Source: CAADGL01 sp964643885
GTDB taxonomy: Bacteria > Planctomycetota > Phycisphaerae > UBA1845 > Fen-1342
Assembly (NCBI GenBank): GCA_964643885.1
Contig: CAZXUI010000007.1
Location: 1-64,000, forward strand
Direction: 5' to 3'
DNA length: 64,000 nt
Positions 42,129 through 49,479 of the stretch are shown here, one piece after another. A program made the position numbers and the translations under genes. The notes beneath the pieces were generated by a model, which searched no databases, was not told the DNA's origin, and was given only the letters and a program-made list of their open reading frames with translations. Within the stretch, counting starts at the first letter, position 1, and each line of letters opens with the position of its first letter.

Positions 42129-43379
42129 CTACGCCCGCTCCAGCAGGTAGTGCCGCAGCCGGTCCAGGCTCGTCAACGCCGCCCGCAGGCGAATCATCTC
42201 GCGCGACGCGTTCGCTCCAAATCGCCGCTCGTGCGACTGCACTCCGTCCGCATGCGACAGACCGACCCACACCAGCCCGACGGGCTTCTCCGCCGTCCCG
42301 CCGCCGGGTCCGGCAATCCCGGTGATCGATAGCCCAAAACTCGCCCGGAACCGCTCACGAGCGGCCGACGCCATCCACTCCGCAACCGGGGCGCTAACCG
42401 CCCCATGCTGATCGATCAATCCCGGCGGAACGCCCAGCAGCTCCTGCTTCACCTCGTTCGAGTACGCCACAAGCCCGCCCACAAAATACCGGCTCGACCC
42501 CGGCACGTCCGTAAGCAGCTTCCCGAGCAGCCCGCCCGTACACGACTCGGCCGCCGCAACCGTCTTCCCCCCGGCCGCAAGCTGCTCGCCCACCACTGCC
42601 CCCAGCGTCTGCTCGTCCCGGCCGAAGATGAGCTCACCCAGCCGCGTGCGGCACTCCTCCTCAACCCCCGCCAGCAGCGCCTCCGCCTCTTCCGGCGACG
42701 CCCCGGCCGCATTGATGCGAATGCTGACCACGCCGGCCGAAACGGTCGTGCCGACTTCCGGATTCGCTCCGCGTGCCATCAGGTCGGATATCTTCGCCCC
42801 GACGTCCGACTCGCCCGCGCCGAAGCAGTGCAGCATCCGGCTTCGAATGACACGTCCGCCACTCAGCGCCCGCACGCCCGGATCGACATGCAGCCCGAAC
42901 AGCTCACGCATCTCGGCCGGAACGCCCGGCAGCGCATAGCACGGTTTGCCGTGAATCATCGCCAGCAGCCCCGGCGCCGTCCCGATCGGATTGTCGAGCG
43001 CCCGGGCCCGGCTCGGCCGCAGCGCCTGCACTTCGTTGGCGGCCGGCATCTCGCGGCCGCGGGCGGCGAAAAAGCCCCGAATGTGCTCCAGGCTGCGCGG
43101 GTCGGAGACGAGCTCGTCGCCGCTGGCGGCGGCGAGAGCCTCGCGTGTCAGGTCGTCGGCGGTCGGCCCGAGGCCGCCGGTGGTGACAATCAGGTCCGCC
43201 GCGCGGGCCGCTTCCAGCAGTGTCGCCTTGATGGCCGCCGGCTCGTCCGGCACAGTCACGTGCCGGGTGCAGCGCAACCCGAGCCCGGCCAGTTGGCGGG
43301 CGAGCCAGGCGGCATTGGTATCTACGGTCTGCCCCAGCACCAGTTCGGTACCGCAGGAAATGATCCAGGCCGTTTGCAT
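42129..43379 (-). CDS. cinA: CinA-like nicotinamide-nucleotide amidohydrolase
   Basis: A 416-residue two-domain CinA protein. The N-terminal molybdopterin-binding-like (COG1058) domain shows ISCGTELVLGQTVDTNAAWL, TTGGLGPTADDLTREAL and LPGVPAEMRELF; it is associated with ADP-ribose pyrophosphatase activity in characterised homologues. The C-terminal PncC-type domain has VAAAESCTGGLLG, YSNEVKQELLGV and GIAGPGGGTAEKPVGLVWVG, the deamidase that converts NMN to nicotinate mononucleotide in pyridine nucleotide recycling. Length is normal. GAGGAG lies close before the ATG at 43379. The gene is divergent from the YgfZ-like gene. Confidence 0.93.
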   Translation of the reverse strand: MQTAWIISCGTELVLGQTVDTNAAWLARQLAGLGLRCTRHVTVPDEPAAIKATLLEAARAADLIVTTGGLGPTADDLTREALAAASGDELVSDPRSLEHIRGFFAARGREMPAANEVQALRPSRARALDNPIGTAPGLLAMIHGKPCYALPGVPAEMRELFGLHVDPGVRALSGGRVIRSRMLHCFGAGESDVGAKISDLMARGANPEVGTTVSAGVVSIRINAAGASPEEAEALLAGVEEECRTRLGELIFGRDEQTLGAVVGEQLAAGGKTVAAAESCTGGLLGKLLTDVPGSSRYFVGGLVAYSNEVKQELLGVPPGLIDQHGAVSAPVAEWMASAARERFRASFGLSITGIAGPGGGTAEKPVGLVWVGLSHADGVQSHERRFGANASREMIRLRAALTSLDRLRHYLLERA

Positions 43380-43513
43380 TCGCTCCTCAGGCGGGCAGCC
43401 CGCGCGGCCGGGGTTTGCGATACCTTCAGGCCACTACACTCATTGTACGACCTGGTGGCTTTCACGCGAGCCGACCGGACGGCCCGGACCGGATCGCGAA
43501 CAGGAGAGCTCCG

Positions 43514-44560
43514 ATGGCAGAGTCGCCCTTCTCGGCCGCGGCAACCTGGCGGCCCGCGGATGTTCTGGAATACCGCGGCGTGACACTGCCGCAACGCTTC
43601 GGCCCGCAGCCGGCGGAGTACGCCGCGGTCCGTGAGTCGGCCGGCCTCCTCGATCGCAGCGACCGCGGGCTGATCGTCGTCCGCGGCCGCGAGCGCAAGA
43701 GCTGGCTGCACAATCTGGTGACGAACGCCGTCAAGGACCTGCCCGACGGCGCGGGCGTCTATGCGTTCGCCATCGATGTCCGCGGCCGGACGCAGTTCGA
43801 TCTCAATATCCTCGCGGTCGGCGACGAACTCTGGCTCGATATCGATCACGCAACCGTGCCGGCGGCCATCGCGCACCTCGACCGCTACCTGCTCAGCGAG
43901 GATGCGAAGCTGGAAGCGGCCAGCGAGCGCTTCGCGCGACTTGGCGTGTGCGGGGCGCGCTCGGCGCACGCGGCCGCGGCGCTCGGCATCGACAGTTTCG
44001 AGAAGCTCGCGCCGCTGGCGAGCCTCAGCCTGGATTCCGCAGCCGCGCGGCTCGTGCGGCACGACTTCGCCGGTCTGCCCGGGTTCGAGCTGATCGTGCC
44101 GCGCGCCGACGCGGCCGCATGGTGGGACAGGCTCGCCGCGCTCGACGGCATCACGCCGGCCGGCCTCGAGACGCTCGACGTGCTGCGGATCGAGGCGGGC
44201 ATTCCCTGGCTCGGCCGCGACATCGACGACAAAGTCATCCCCCCGGAAACCGGCCAGGTCGAGCGCGGCATCAACTATCACAAGGGCTGCTACCTCGGCC
44301 AGGAGGTCATCGAGCGGATGCGCTCGCACGGATCACTCGCGCGTCGCCTGGTGCGCATCCGTCTGGCCGACGGCGGCGGAATCGAGCTGCCGGCCGCCTT
44401 GATGAAAGAGGGCAAGGACGCCGGCCGGCTCACGTCCCTCGTGCGCCATCCGCAGCACGGCGACTGGGTCGGCCTGGCCTATCTGCGGACGAGCATCAAG
44501 GACCCGGCCGGCGTCTCCGTCGCCGACCCGCCCCGCGAGATCGAAGTGCTCAGCGCGTAG
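43514..44560 (+). CDS. ygfZ: YgfZ/GcvT-like folate-binding protein
   Basis: A 348-residue protein of the GcvT/YgfZ family. YgfZ uses tetrahydrofolate and helps assemble or repair iron-sulphur enzymes. The family signature KGCYLGQEVIERM is present at about 256-268, with the near-invariant Cys; DVRGRTQFDLNIL and AGLLDRSDRGLIVVRGRERK belong to the GcvT fold. The ATG at 43514 follows AGGAGAG. The upstream frame start at 43415 is rejected as it overlaps the cinA leader. Its neighbour two genes on is a NifU-domain protein, also an iron-sulphur factor, so the pairing is functionally sensible. It is not aminomethyltransferase GcvT, since the glycine cleavage genes are absent and the signature is of the YgfZ type. 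Confidence 0.88.
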   Translation: MAESPFSAAATWRPADVLEYRGVTLPQRFGPQPAEYAAVRESAGLLDRSDRGLIVVRGRERKSWLHNLVTNAVKDLPDGAGVYAFAIDVRGRTQFDLNILAVGDELWLDIDHATVPAAIAHLDRYLLSEDAKLEAASERFARLGVCGARSAHAAAALGIDSFEKLAPLASLSLDSAAARLVRHDFAGLPGFELIVPRADAAAWWDRLAALDGITPAGLETLDVLRIEAGIPWLGRDIDDKVIPPETGQVERGINYHKGCYLGQEVIERMRSHGSLARRLVRIRLADGGGIELPAALMKEGKDAGRLTSLVRHPQHGDWVGLAYLRTSIKDPAGVSVADPPREIEVLSA

Positions 44561-44591
44561 AATGCGGCCGGCCGCGACCGTCTCCCGCGCC

Positions 44592-44664
44592 GGGCCAGTA
44601 GCCCAATGGCAGAGGCAGGGGACTTAAAATCCCCCAAGTGCGGGTTCGAATCCCGCCTGGCCCA
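44592..44664 (+). tRNA. tRNA with anticodon UAA (reads UUA, Leu) but class I short variable loop
   Basis: A 73-nt tRNA gene folds perfectly. Acceptor arms are GGGCCAG (44592-44598) and CTGGCCC (44657-44663) with discriminator A at 44664. The D arm pairs 601-603 with 614-616 (offset 44000) and has GG in its loop. The anticodon stem is GGGGA/TCCCC with loop CTTAAAA, giving anticodon TAA at 44625-44627 preceded by the universal T33. The variable loop is only CAAGT (5 nt), and the T arm is GCGGG-TTCGAAT-CCCGC. CCA is not encoded. UAA pairs with UUA, a leucine codon, but bacterial tRNA-Leu normally has a long variable arm; this one does not. Amino acid identity is therefore uncertain. Confidence 0.93.
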
Positions 44665-44793
44665 CTTTCGCCGCCAATCTCTGCTTCCTCGGGCGCGCTC
44701 CCCACGGTGGCGGGTACGATCTTGCGTACAGCGTCGCCCCGCGGCCGCTCCATGACTCGGCCGCACCCGACGCACGAAAGGCAGCACGAAACG

Positions 44794-45084
44794 ATGTTCT
44801 GGCGAAAGAAACCCGCCGCGGCGCCCGACCTCTCGGACCTCTCGCCCGAGCAGCGCGAGCGGCACGAGCGCGTCGCCCGCGTGATCGCATCCTTCCGCCC
44901 CTTCATCCAGGGCGACGGCGGCGATATCGAATTCCTCGGAATCGACGAGCAGCAGACCGTCCGCGTCCGGCTCACCGGCGCCTGCGTCGGCTGCCCGGCC
45001 AGCTTCATGACGCTTCAGATGGGTCTCGAACGCCACATCCGCGAGCAGGTGCCCGAGATTCGCGCGGTCGAAAACGTCGCCTGA
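44794..45084 (+). CDS. NifU-like C-terminal domain protein
   Basis: A 96-residue protein consisting of a NifU C-terminal domain, a small scaffold that carries and hands over iron-sulphur clusters. The conserved part runs from VIASFRPFIQGDGGDIEFLG to LTGACVGCPASFMTLQMGLE, with the CxxC motif (CVGC) that binds the cluster. Length is normal for stand-alone NfuA-type or NifU-C proteins. The ATG at 44794 gives MFWRKKPAAAPDL; an ATG at 44752 is possible but lacks conserved sequence. It follows the tRNA by 130 bases and precedes the aldehyde dehydrogenase by 35 bases, so those two may be one operon. Confidence 0.9.
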   Translation: MFWRKKPAAAPDLSDLSPEQRERHERVARVIASFRPFIQGDGGDIEFLGIDEQQTVRVRLTGACVGCPASFMTLQMGLERHIREQVPEIRAVENVA

Positions 45085-45119
45085 GTCGCCCCTCGATCCG
45101 CCCCCAGCGGGAGCCAATC

Positions 45120-46556
45120 ATGCTGCGTGAGAGCTACGGATTCATCCTCGCCGGCCGCATGGTCGACTCGAAGACCGAGCTGGCCGTCACCAACAAGTAC
45201 ACCGGCCACGTCGCCACGCGCGTCGCCCGCGCCGACGCCGCCGCCGTGCAGAAAGCGATCGCCGCCGCCGCCGAGAGCTTCGACCAGACCCGCCGCCTGC
45301 CGCCCTACAAACGTCAGGAGATCCTCAACGCCCTCGTCCAGCGCATCAGCCAGCGGCACGAGGAGCTCGCCCGCGTCCTCTGCATCGAGGCCGGCAAGCC
45401 CATCCGCGACGCCCGCGGCGAAGTCACCCGACTGATCGACACACTCCGCGTCTCCGCCGAGGAGGCCGTGCGCATCGACGGCCGCTACCAGCCGCTGGAG
45501 ATCAGTCCCCGGGCCGACGGCTTCGAGGCCATCATCCGCCGCTTCCCGGTCGGCCCGTGCAGCTTCATCACCCCCTTCAACTTCCCGCTCAATCTGGCCG
45601 CCCACAAGATCGGCCCCGCCATCGCCGCCGGCTGCCCCTGGGTGCTCAAACCCGCCTCGGCCACACCCGTCACGGCCATCCTGCTCGGCGAGATGCTCAT
45701 GGAGACCGAGTGGCCGAAGGGGGCGTTCTCCGTTCTGCCATGCAGCGGCGAGACGGCCGAGCCGCTGATCACCGACGACCGCATCGCCAAGCTCAGCTTC
45801 ACCGGCTCGCCCGGGGTGGGCTGGTGGATGAAGTCGAAGGCCGGCCGCAAGCGCGTCACGCTCGAGCTCGGCGGCAACGCCCCCTGCATCGTCGACCGCG
45901 GCGCGGACTTGGCCCGGGCCGCCGAGCGAATCACGCGCGGCGCGTTCTATCAGTCCGGCCAGAGCTGCATCAGCGTGCAGCGCGTCCTGATCCACCGCGA
46001 CGCGTACGACGATCTCAAGGGCCGGCTGATCGAGCAGGCCGCGGCCCTCAAGGCCGGCGATCCGCTGGACGAGCAGACCTTCCTCGGCCCGCTCATCAGC
46101 GAGGACGACGCCCGGCGCGTCGAGCAATGGGTCCACGAGGCCGTGCAGCGCGGCGCGCGGATCGTCTGCGGCGGCCGCCGCGACGGTTCGCTCTTCGCCG
46201 CCACCTATCTCGAAAACGTCCCGCCCGACGCCAAGGCGAGCTGCCAGGAAATCTTCGGCCCCGTGGCGACTCTCGAGCCCTTCGACGACTTCCGCGACGC
46301 GGTCGCCCGCGCCAACGCCACCGAGTACGGCCTTCAGGCTGGCGTCTTCACCCCCAGCCTCGATCACGCCTGGTACGCCTACAACGAGCTGCAATACGCC
46401 GGCGTCGTCATCAACGACGTGCCCAGCATGCGCGTCGACAGCATGCCCTACGGCGGCATCAAGCGCAGCGGCTTCGGCCGCGAAGGCGTGCGCTACGCCA
46501 TCGAGGAAATGACCGAGCTGAAGCTGATGCTGATGAGCAGCGTGGGCCGGCTGTGA
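45120..46556 (+). CDS. NAD(P)-dependent aldehyde dehydrogenase
   Basis: A 478-residue aldehyde dehydrogenase. The NAD-binding and catalytic motifs are in place: FITPFNFPLNLAAHKIGPAI, SFTGSPGVGWWMK, the general base Glu in TLELGGNAPCIV and the nucleophilic Cys in YQSGQSCISVQRV; the C-terminus has YGGIKRSGFGREGVRYAIEE. It oxidises an aldehyde to the acid in the cytoplasm. The subgroup resembles glyceraldehyde/lactaldehyde or non-phosphorylating GAPDH-type enzymes, but the substrate cannot be settled. The ATG at 45120 is 35 bases after the NifU-like gene. GGGAG lies about seven bases before it. Confidence 0.92.
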   Translation: MLRESYGFILAGRMVDSKTELAVTNKYTGHVATRVARADAAAVQKAIAAAAESFDQTRRLPPYKRQEILNALVQRISQRHEELARVLCIEAGKPIRDARGEVTRLIDTLRVSAEEAVRIDGRYQPLEISPRADGFEAIIRRFPVGPCSFITPFNFPLNLAAHKIGPAIAAGCPWVLKPASATPVTAILLGEMLMETEWPKGAFSVLPCSGETAEPLITDDRIAKLSFTGSPGVGWWMKSKAGRKRVTLELGGNAPCIVDRGADLARAAERITRGAFYQSGQSCISVQRVLIHRDAYDDLKGRLIEQAAALKAGDPLDEQTFLGPLISEDDARRVEQWVHEAVQRGARIVCGGRRDGSLFAATYLENVPPDAKASCQEIFGPVATLEPFDDFRDAVARANATEYGLQAGVFTPSLDHAWYAYNELQYAGVVINDVPSMRVDSMPYGGIKRSGFGREGVRYAIEEMTELKLMLMSSVGRL

Positions 46557-46641
46557 GCAGCGCCCCATCCGCCCCCTTCGCATCCGGCGAACGCAGCGAT
46601 ACATTCACGCCGATCGATCCCGCGTGCGAAGGGCCGCATCC

Positions 46642-47307
46642 ATGAGCATGTTCGACAGAGCCGTCATCTTCGACCTCGACGGCGTCCTCACCGACACCGC
46701 CGAGCTGCACTACCTGAGCTGGCAGTCGCTCGCCGACGAGCTCGGCCTGCCCTTCGACCGCCAGGCCAACGAGGCCCTCCGCGGCATCAGCCGCGAACAG
46801 AGCCTGGCCATCGTGCTCGGCCGCCGCGCCGCCGAGTTCTCGGACCAGCAGAAACGCGACCTGTTGCGGCGAAAGAACGAGGACTACCTCCGCCGCGTCG
46901 AGCAGATGACGCCCGCCGATCTCTTCGACGGCGCCCGCGATCTGCTCGAACAGCTCCGCGCCCGCGGCGCCGGCATCGCTCTCGCCTCTTCCAGCCGCAA
47001 CGCCCGCGCCGTCGTCCAGCGGCTCCAGATCGGCTCGCTGCTCGACGCCCTCGTCGACGGAAACGACGCACCGCTCTCCAAGCCCCACCCGCAGGTCTTC
47101 CTCACCGCCGCCGAGCGCCTCGAAACGCCGCCCGCTCGCTGCGTCGTCGTCGAGGACGCCGAAAGCGGCGTCGAGGCCGGCCTGGCCGCCGGCATGCGCG
47201 TCATCGGAATCGGCCCCCCGCAGCGCGTCGGCCGGGCACACCTGGTCGTTCATCGCACCGGCGAGCTCTCCGCCGAACGCGTGCTCTCCCTGCTTCCCGC
47301 GTCCTGA
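46642..47307 (+). CDS. pgmB: Beta-phosphoglucomutase-like HAD phosphatase
   Basis: A 221-residue HAD-superfamily protein of the beta-phosphoglucomutase type, which interconverts beta-glucose 1-phosphate and glucose 6-phosphate. Motif I is VIFDLDGVLTDTAELH, with the two Asp residues; the cap contains LRGISREQSLAIVL, the substrate-binding region typical of PgmB; motif II is ALASSSRNA, motif III DAPLSKPHPQVFLTAA, and motif IV VVVEDAESGVEAG. The ATG at 46642 has GAAGGG about eight bases before it and is preferred over GTG at 46624. No maltose or trehalose phosphorylase is adjacent. The following gene starts 52 bases later with its own promoter-like sequence. Confidence 0.9.
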   Translation: MSMFDRAVIFDLDGVLTDTAELHYLSWQSLADELGLPFDRQANEALRGISREQSLAIVLGRRAAEFSDQQKRDLLRRKNEDYLRRVEQMTPADLFDGARDLLEQLRARGAGIALASSSRNARAVVQRLQIGSLLDALVDGNDAPLSKPHPQVFLTAAERLETPPARCVVVEDAESGVEAGLAAGMRVIGIGPPQRVGRAHLVVHRTGELSAERVLSLLPAS

Positions 47308-47324
47308 CGGCCGTTCGCCCCGGC

Positions 47325-47352
47325 TTGGAACGGGCCGGTCTGCTCTTATAAT
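47325..47352 (+). promoter_or_regulatory. Sigma-70-type promoter directly before a start codon (leaderless candidate)
   Basis: TTGGAA (47325-47330) and a perfect TATAAT (47347-47352) are 16 bases apart. The expected transcription start, six to eight bases after the -10 box, falls at about 47359-47360, exactly where the ATG of the lipoprotein gene lies. No ribosome binding site exists between. The mRNA of the following operon may therefore be leaderless. Confidence 0.65.
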
Positions 47353-47359
47353 CCCGCGC

Positions 47360-47812
47360 ATGCGACCCCCCTCGCTCCGACTCGCCCTGGCGTACTCCTC
47401 GCTGGCCGCAACACTGCTCGCCGGCCTGTGCGCGTGCGGCAGCGGCGGCGGGCGTCGCGACCTCCAGTCCCGCTACCCGCTCGACCGCGCCCGGGCCATC
47501 GTCGACGCGGCCGAACGCGGCGACGCCGAATCCGTTCACCAGCTCGTCACGCTCCTGGAAGACGACGACGGTGCGATCCGCATGTACGCCATCCTCGCCC
47601 TCGAGCGCCTCAGCGGACAGACCTACGGCTATCGCTACCACGACTCCGAACCCGCCCGGGCCGAAGCGGTGCGCCGCTGGCGCGACGCGCTGCGGGCCGG
47701 CAAGGTCACGATTCGCAACGGCTCGCATTCGGCCACGCCGCGTGACGACAGTCTGATCGCCTCGCAGACGGAGCCGGCCGCCGGCGCGGCAGGAGGTCCG
47801 CCCCCGCAATGA
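47360..47812 (+). CDS. Small HEAT-like lipoprotein, first gene of the RsbW-STAS-MlaE operon
   Basis: A 150-residue lipoprotein. The signal peptide ends LLAGLCAC, with the likely lipidated Cys24 or Cys26. The mature part has one or two HEAT-like helix pairs (RARAIVDAAERGDAESVHQL, AIRMYAILALERLSG) and a disordered C-terminal tail. The first helix of such proteins counts and adapts to partners, but no partner is known. Its ATG at 47360 has no ribosome binding site and a TATAAT eight bases away, pointing to leaderless translation. Its stop overlaps the start of the RsbW-like gene by four bases (ATGA), placing it in the same transcript. Confidence 0.78.
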   Translation: MRPPSLRLALAYSSLAATLLAGLCACGSGGGRRDLQSRYPLDRARAIVDAAERGDAESVHQLVTLLEDDDGAIRMYAILALERLSGQTYGYRYHDSEPARAEAVRRWRDALRAGKVTIRNGSHSATPRDDSLIASQTEPAAGAAGGPPPQ

Positions 47813-48276
47813 GCGCCGCGAGCCGCCTGACCCTGGAGCTCTCGAGCAACCCGGACCAGTTGCCGGGCGTCCGCGACACGCTTCGCAAGTGGCTCGAGCA
47901 CCACGGCTGGGACTCGGCCGAGGTCGCAGACGTCGTCCTGGCCGTGGACGAGGCGCTGACGAACGTGATCCGCCACGGCTATCAGGGGCTGCGCGACCAG
48001 CGGATCGAGCTGACCGCCGACCTGGACAACATGGCCGGGCCGACCCCACGCGTGGCGCTGCGCATTCGCGACTTCGGCCGCCAGGTGGACCCGGACTCGA
48101 TCTGCGGCCGCGACCTGGACGATCTTCGACCCGGCGGACTCGGCGTGCACATCATCCGGAGCCTGATGGATGAGGCCGTTTATTCGCAGGCTCCCGGCGG
48201 CGGCATGGAGCTCGTCATGACCCGCACGCAGCGCACGCCGCCGCCCGCCACCCGTGAAGAGGACGCTGCATCATGA
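47809..48276 (+). CDS. RsbW-like serine kinase / anti-sigma ATPase
   Basis: A 155-residue GHKL ATPase of the RsbW/SpoIIAB kind. The N box is VVLAVDEALTNVIRHGYQ, the G1 box LRIRDFGRQVDPD, and the G2 box RPGGLGVHIIRSLMDE. In known systems these proteins phosphorylate a STAS-domain antagonist on Ser and bind a sigma factor. Here the partner STAS gene overlaps its stop codon by four bases, as expected for such a pair. No sigma-B-type gene is next to them; instead an MlaE-type permease follows, so the controlled target might not be a sigma factor. Confidence 0.9.
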   Translation: MSAASRLTLELSSNPDQLPGVRDTLRKWLEHHGWDSAEVADVVLAVDEALTNVIRHGYQGLRDQRIELTADLDNMAGPTPRVALRIRDFGRQVDPDSICGRDLDDLRPGGLGVHIIRSLMDEAVYSQAPGGGMELVMTRTQRTPPPATREEDAAS

Positions 48277-48623
48277 GCCACCAGCCGCGCAGCCTGAACA
48301 TCACCACCTCCTCGCACGGCGACATCCCCGTCGTCCACCTCGTGGGCGAGATCGACCTGCAAACCTCGCCCGAGCTGCGCACGACGCTGCTCCAGTGGGT
48401 CGAGCGCCGCCCGCGGCGGCTGATCCTCGACCTCGCCGGCGTCAGCTACGTGGACTCGTCGGGCGTGGGAACTTTCGTGGACCTGAAGCGCAAGCTCGAA
48501 CGCGTCGGCGGAAGGGTCGTGCTGGTCGGCCTCCAGCAGCGCGTCCGCAGCGTCTTCGAGATCACCCGGCTCGACCGCTTCTTCACCCTGGCCGAGTCGA
48601 TCGACGAGGCGGCCAAGGCATGA
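48273..48623 (+). CDS. STAS-domain protein (anti-anti-sigma factor or MlaB-like)
   Basis: A 116-residue STAS protein. The beta strands IPVVHLVGEIDLQTSPELR and LILDLAGVSYVDSSGVGTFV are typical; the Ser of DSSGVG is the residue phosphorylated by RsbW-like kinases in known pairs. Position between an RsbW-like gene and an mlaE gene, with ATGA overlaps on both sides, allows two readings: an anti-anti-sigma factor, or a counterpart of MlaB, the STAS subunit that binds the Mla lipid transport ATPase. Sequence alone does not decide. Confidence 0.9.
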   Translation: MSHQPRSLNITTSSHGDIPVVHLVGEIDLQTSPELRTTLLQWVERRPRRLILDLAGVSYVDSSGVGTFVDLKRKLERVGGRVVLVGLQQRVRSVFEITRLDRFFTLAESIDEAAKA

Positions 48624-49477
48624 GCACACAGCCGCAAAGCTCGCCCGGCTCGATCTGGACGCGCGGCCCCGAAGCGCTCGGAGCACTGCTCCGCGCGACC
48701 GGACGCGGCCTGCTGGCCGGCGTCGAATACGTCGGCGGTGTCGTCGGCCTGCTGCTGGCGGTGATCGACCGCGCCGTCGTGCGGCCGCTGCGCCGGCTCG
48801 AGCACATGCGCCTGGCCGCCACCGTCCAGCAGAGCATCCGCGTCGGCGTGCGGGCCCTGCCGATCATCATGCTCGTCCAGGTCTTCATCGGCATCATCCT
48901 GGCCCTGAACATGGCCCCCGTGCTCGAATCCTACGGCCAGCTCGAGCGCGTCGCCGACATCGTCGCCATCGCCGTCTTCCGCGAGCTCGGCCCGCTCATC
49001 ACCGCCATCGTCCTCAGCGGCTTCGCCGGGGCCTCCATCGCGGCCGAGCTGGGCGCCATGGTCGAAGGCGAGGAGATCAAGGCCCTCCGCGCCCACGCCC
49101 TCGACCCCATCTCCTTCCTCGTCGTGCCGCGCGTGATCGCGACCACCGCGATGATGGTCGGCCTGGCCGTCGTCGCCGACGTCATCGGCGTGATCGGCGG
49201 CCTGATGACCTCCACACTCGTGCTCGACGTCAGCGCCCGCGTCTACCTGGACGCCACGGCCGCCGCGGTGGACAAGACGGACTACTTCACCGGACTGTTC
49301 AAGGCGGGCGTCTTCGGCGTGATCGTCTCGTCGCTGGCCTGCTACGAGGGCCTCAGCGTCCGCGGCGGCGCGGAGGGCGTCGGCCGCGCGACGACCACCA
49401 CCGTCGTCAAGAGCATCGTCGCCCTGATCGGCGCCGACGCCATCTTCGCGGCCGTCTTCTACGTCATCGGGTGGTAG
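48620..49477 (+). CDS. mlaE: MlaE-type ABC lipid transporter permease
   Basis: A 285-residue permease of the MlaE/TTG2B/YrbE family, the inner membrane part of phospholipid transport systems that maintain outer membrane asymmetry. Conserved features are QVFIGIILALNMAPVLE, the long conserved helix region ELGPLITAIVLSGFAGASIA, AELGAMVEGEEIKALRAHAL and DPISFLVVPRVIATTAMM, and the C-terminal SLACYEGLSVRGGAEGVGRA. The ATG at 48620 overlaps the STAS stop (ATGA). The MlaF ATPase and MlaD substrate-binding genes are not adjacent, so they should be elsewhere on the chromosome if the complex is complete. Confidence 0.92.
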   Translation: MSTQPQSSPGSIWTRGPEALGALLRATGRGLLAGVEYVGGVVGLLLAVIDRAVVRPLRRLEHMRLAATVQQSIRVGVRALPIIMLVQVFIGIILALNMAPVLESYGQLERVADIVAIAVFRELGPLITAIVLSGFAGASIAAELGAMVEGEEIKALRAHALDPISFLVVPRVIATTAMMVGLAVVADVIGVIGGLMTSTLVLDVSARVYLDATAAAVDKTDYFTGLFKAGVFGVIVSSLACYEGLSVRGGAEGVGRATTTTVVKSIVALIGADAIFAAVFYVIGW

Positions 49478-49479
49478 CC

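Noticed and set aside
43415..43513. Upstream extension of the YgfZ-like protein to ATG 43415
   Set aside because: The ATG at 43514 has a good AGGAGAG site and starts the conserved part; the extension lies in the cinA upstream region.
48273..48623. Certain assignment as anti-anti-sigma factor
   Set aside because: The adjacent mlaE gene makes an MlaB-like role equally possible, so the call is left open.
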